Assembly (NCBI GenBank): GCA_029945495.1 | Contig: JAQSCR010000659.1 | Coordinates: forward strand, 1 to 6,499 | Length of the DNA: 6,499 nt | Direction of reading: 5' to 3' | DNA from: Pseudolabrys sp. | GTDB taxonomy: Bacteria; Pseudomonadota; Alphaproteobacteria; Rhizobiales; Xanthobacteraceae | Part shown: positions 5,781 through 6,499 of the stretch, piece by piece | How positions within the stretch are numbered: the stretch's first letter is position 1 | Layout of the letters: each line of letters opens with the position of its first letter | Notes under the pieces: model-generated | The model's input: only the letters and a program-made list of their open reading frames with translations | Databases searched by the model: none | What the model was told of the DNA's origin: nothing | Position numbers and translations under genes: made by a program

Positions 5781-6499
5781 TCAAACGGGCGGATGCGGAA
5801 TGGCCGCCAGCAGATCACGCGTATAGGCCGCTTGCGGCGCGTCCATCACCTGTTGGGTGGGGCCCTGCTCGACGATCCTGCCCGTGTTCATCACGATGAC
5901 ACGGTCGCACAGAAGCCGCACCACATTGAGATCGTGCGACACGAAAAGATAGCTCATCCCCAGCGAATCTTTCAAATCCTGCAACAGGTTAAGAACAACG
6001 GCCTGAACCGAGACGTCGAGCGCCGCAGTCGGCTCATCCAGGATGATGAGGTCAGGCTTCAGCGCGATGGCGCGGGCAATCCCGACGCGGGCCTTCTGGC
6101 CTCCGGATAGCTGATGCGGAAAGCGGTCGAGAAACTGCAGCGGCAGCCCGACCTGCGTCGCCAGTTCCTCGCAACGCGCCCGCACCTCGCCGCGCGAAAT
6201 ATCGCTGAGCCGCAGCAGCGGATCGGCGATGGCGCGCGCCGCGGTGAAGCGCGGATTGAGGCTGTCGGTCGGGTCCTGGAACACCATCTGGATGCGCTTG
6301 CGCTGCGGCAATGTCGCAAAGCTGCGCGCCGGAATCGCGCCGATGTCCTCGCCGCCGAAAGTGATGGTGCCGGAGGTCTTGTCGATCAGCCGCATCACCA
6401 TCATCGAGGTGGTCGATTTGCCGCAGCCGGACTCGCCGACCAGCCCGACGCTTTCGCCGCGCGCGATCTCGAAACTGATGCCGTCGACGGCGCGGAACA
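5781..6499 (-). CDS. Oligopeptide/dipeptide-type ABC transporter ATP-binding protein (DppF/OppF-like), C-terminal 238 residues, cut by window edge
   Basis: An ATPase subunit of a peptide/nickel-type (PepT family) importer at the inner membrane. The visible part begins inside the first strand (FRAVDGISFEIARGESVGLV) and runs to the stop. It shows Walker A GESGCGKST (residues 21-29 of the visible part), Q-loop Q74 in MVFQDPTDSLNPR, signature LSGGQ (130-134), Walker B LIILDEP (D154, E155), D-loop ALDV and the switch H188 in FVSHDL. The wording VFQDP.DSLNPR and EQGPTQQVMDAPQAAYTRDLLAAIP is diagnostic of the DppF/OppF branch. After LSGGQ the sequence is KARVGIARAI in place of the common RQRVGIARAL, a form I associate with fused DppD-DppF ATPases; the upstream part is outside the window, so fusion cannot be judged. 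The true start is also outside: the ATG at 6404 lies after Walker A and is internal. Placed with an FCD regulator and near AtzF, it may import a nitrogen-rich small molecule, but such transporters also carry peptides, opines and sugars. Confidence 0.93.
   Translation of the reverse strand, partial: FRAVDGISFEIARGESVGLVGESGCGKSTTSMMVMRLIDKTSGTITFGGEDIGAIPARSFATLPQRKRIQMVFQDPTDSLNPRFTAARAIADPLLRLSDISRGEVRARCEELATQVGLPLQFLDRFPHQLSGGQKARVGIARAIALKPDLIILDEPTAALDVSVQAVVLNLLQDLKDSLGMSYLFVSHDLNVVRLLCDRVIVMNTGRIVEQGPTQQVMDAPQAAYTRDLLAAIPHPPV

Noticed and set aside
5765..5818. Longer form of the FCD regulator starting at 5818
   Set aside because: It would overlap the ABC gene by 38 bp, lacks a ribosome-binding site, and the added 18 residues are not family-like.

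Overview
The window looks like chromosomal DNA of a high-GC alphaproteobacterium, most likely of the order Hyphomicrobiales (Bradyrhizobium, Rhodopseudomonas or Xanthobacteraceae type). This is an inference from GC-rich codon use, the protein families and their resemblance to family members I remember; no search was run. Both ends cut through ABC-transporter ATPase genes. I see no rRNA, tRNA, CRISPR array, insertion sequence, phage gene or attachment site.

Left half, minus strand, a sugar-acid catabolic block. A XylD-type IlvD/Edd dehydratase (2988 to 1174) is followed after 27 bp by a short-chain dehydrogenase (1146 to 391) of the 2-keto-3-deoxy-L-fuconate dehydrogenase/BDH2 type. After a 207-bp gap with its own promoter-like sequence and an AT-rich palindrome comes the start of a MalK/UgpC-type sugar ABC ATPase (183 to beyond the left edge). 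Together they suggest import of a sugar or sugar acid, dehydration of the aldonate to a 2-keto-3-deoxy acid, and NAD-dependent oxidation of that product.

Middle, 2989-3256, a divergent control region. It holds a perfect inverted repeat between a TATAAA-like -10 and the ribosome-binding site of the dehydratase, a GC-rich 10-bp palindrome, and a promoter-like element for the rightward gene whose -35 overlaps a TGTGCACA palindrome.

Right half, a urea/ureide nitrogen block. A full-length allophanate hydrolase of the AtzF type (3257-5077, plus) has all visible catalytic residues and both domains. It meets tail-to-tail, with 3 bp between, a GntR/FCD regulator (5764 to 5081, minus). The regulator lies 16 bp downstream of an oligopeptide/dipeptide-type ABC ATPase (from the right edge to 5781). 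A plausible reading is uptake of a nitrogenous compound by the peptide-type transporter, control by the FCD regulator, and AtzF splitting allophanate to ammonia and CO2. The enzymes that would make allophanate are not in the window.

Nothing here is clearly a new kind of system. The most useful leads are the dehydratase plus C4-dehydrogenase pairing, an allophanate hydrolase without a urea carboxylase beside it, and several palindromes placed where operators would be expected.
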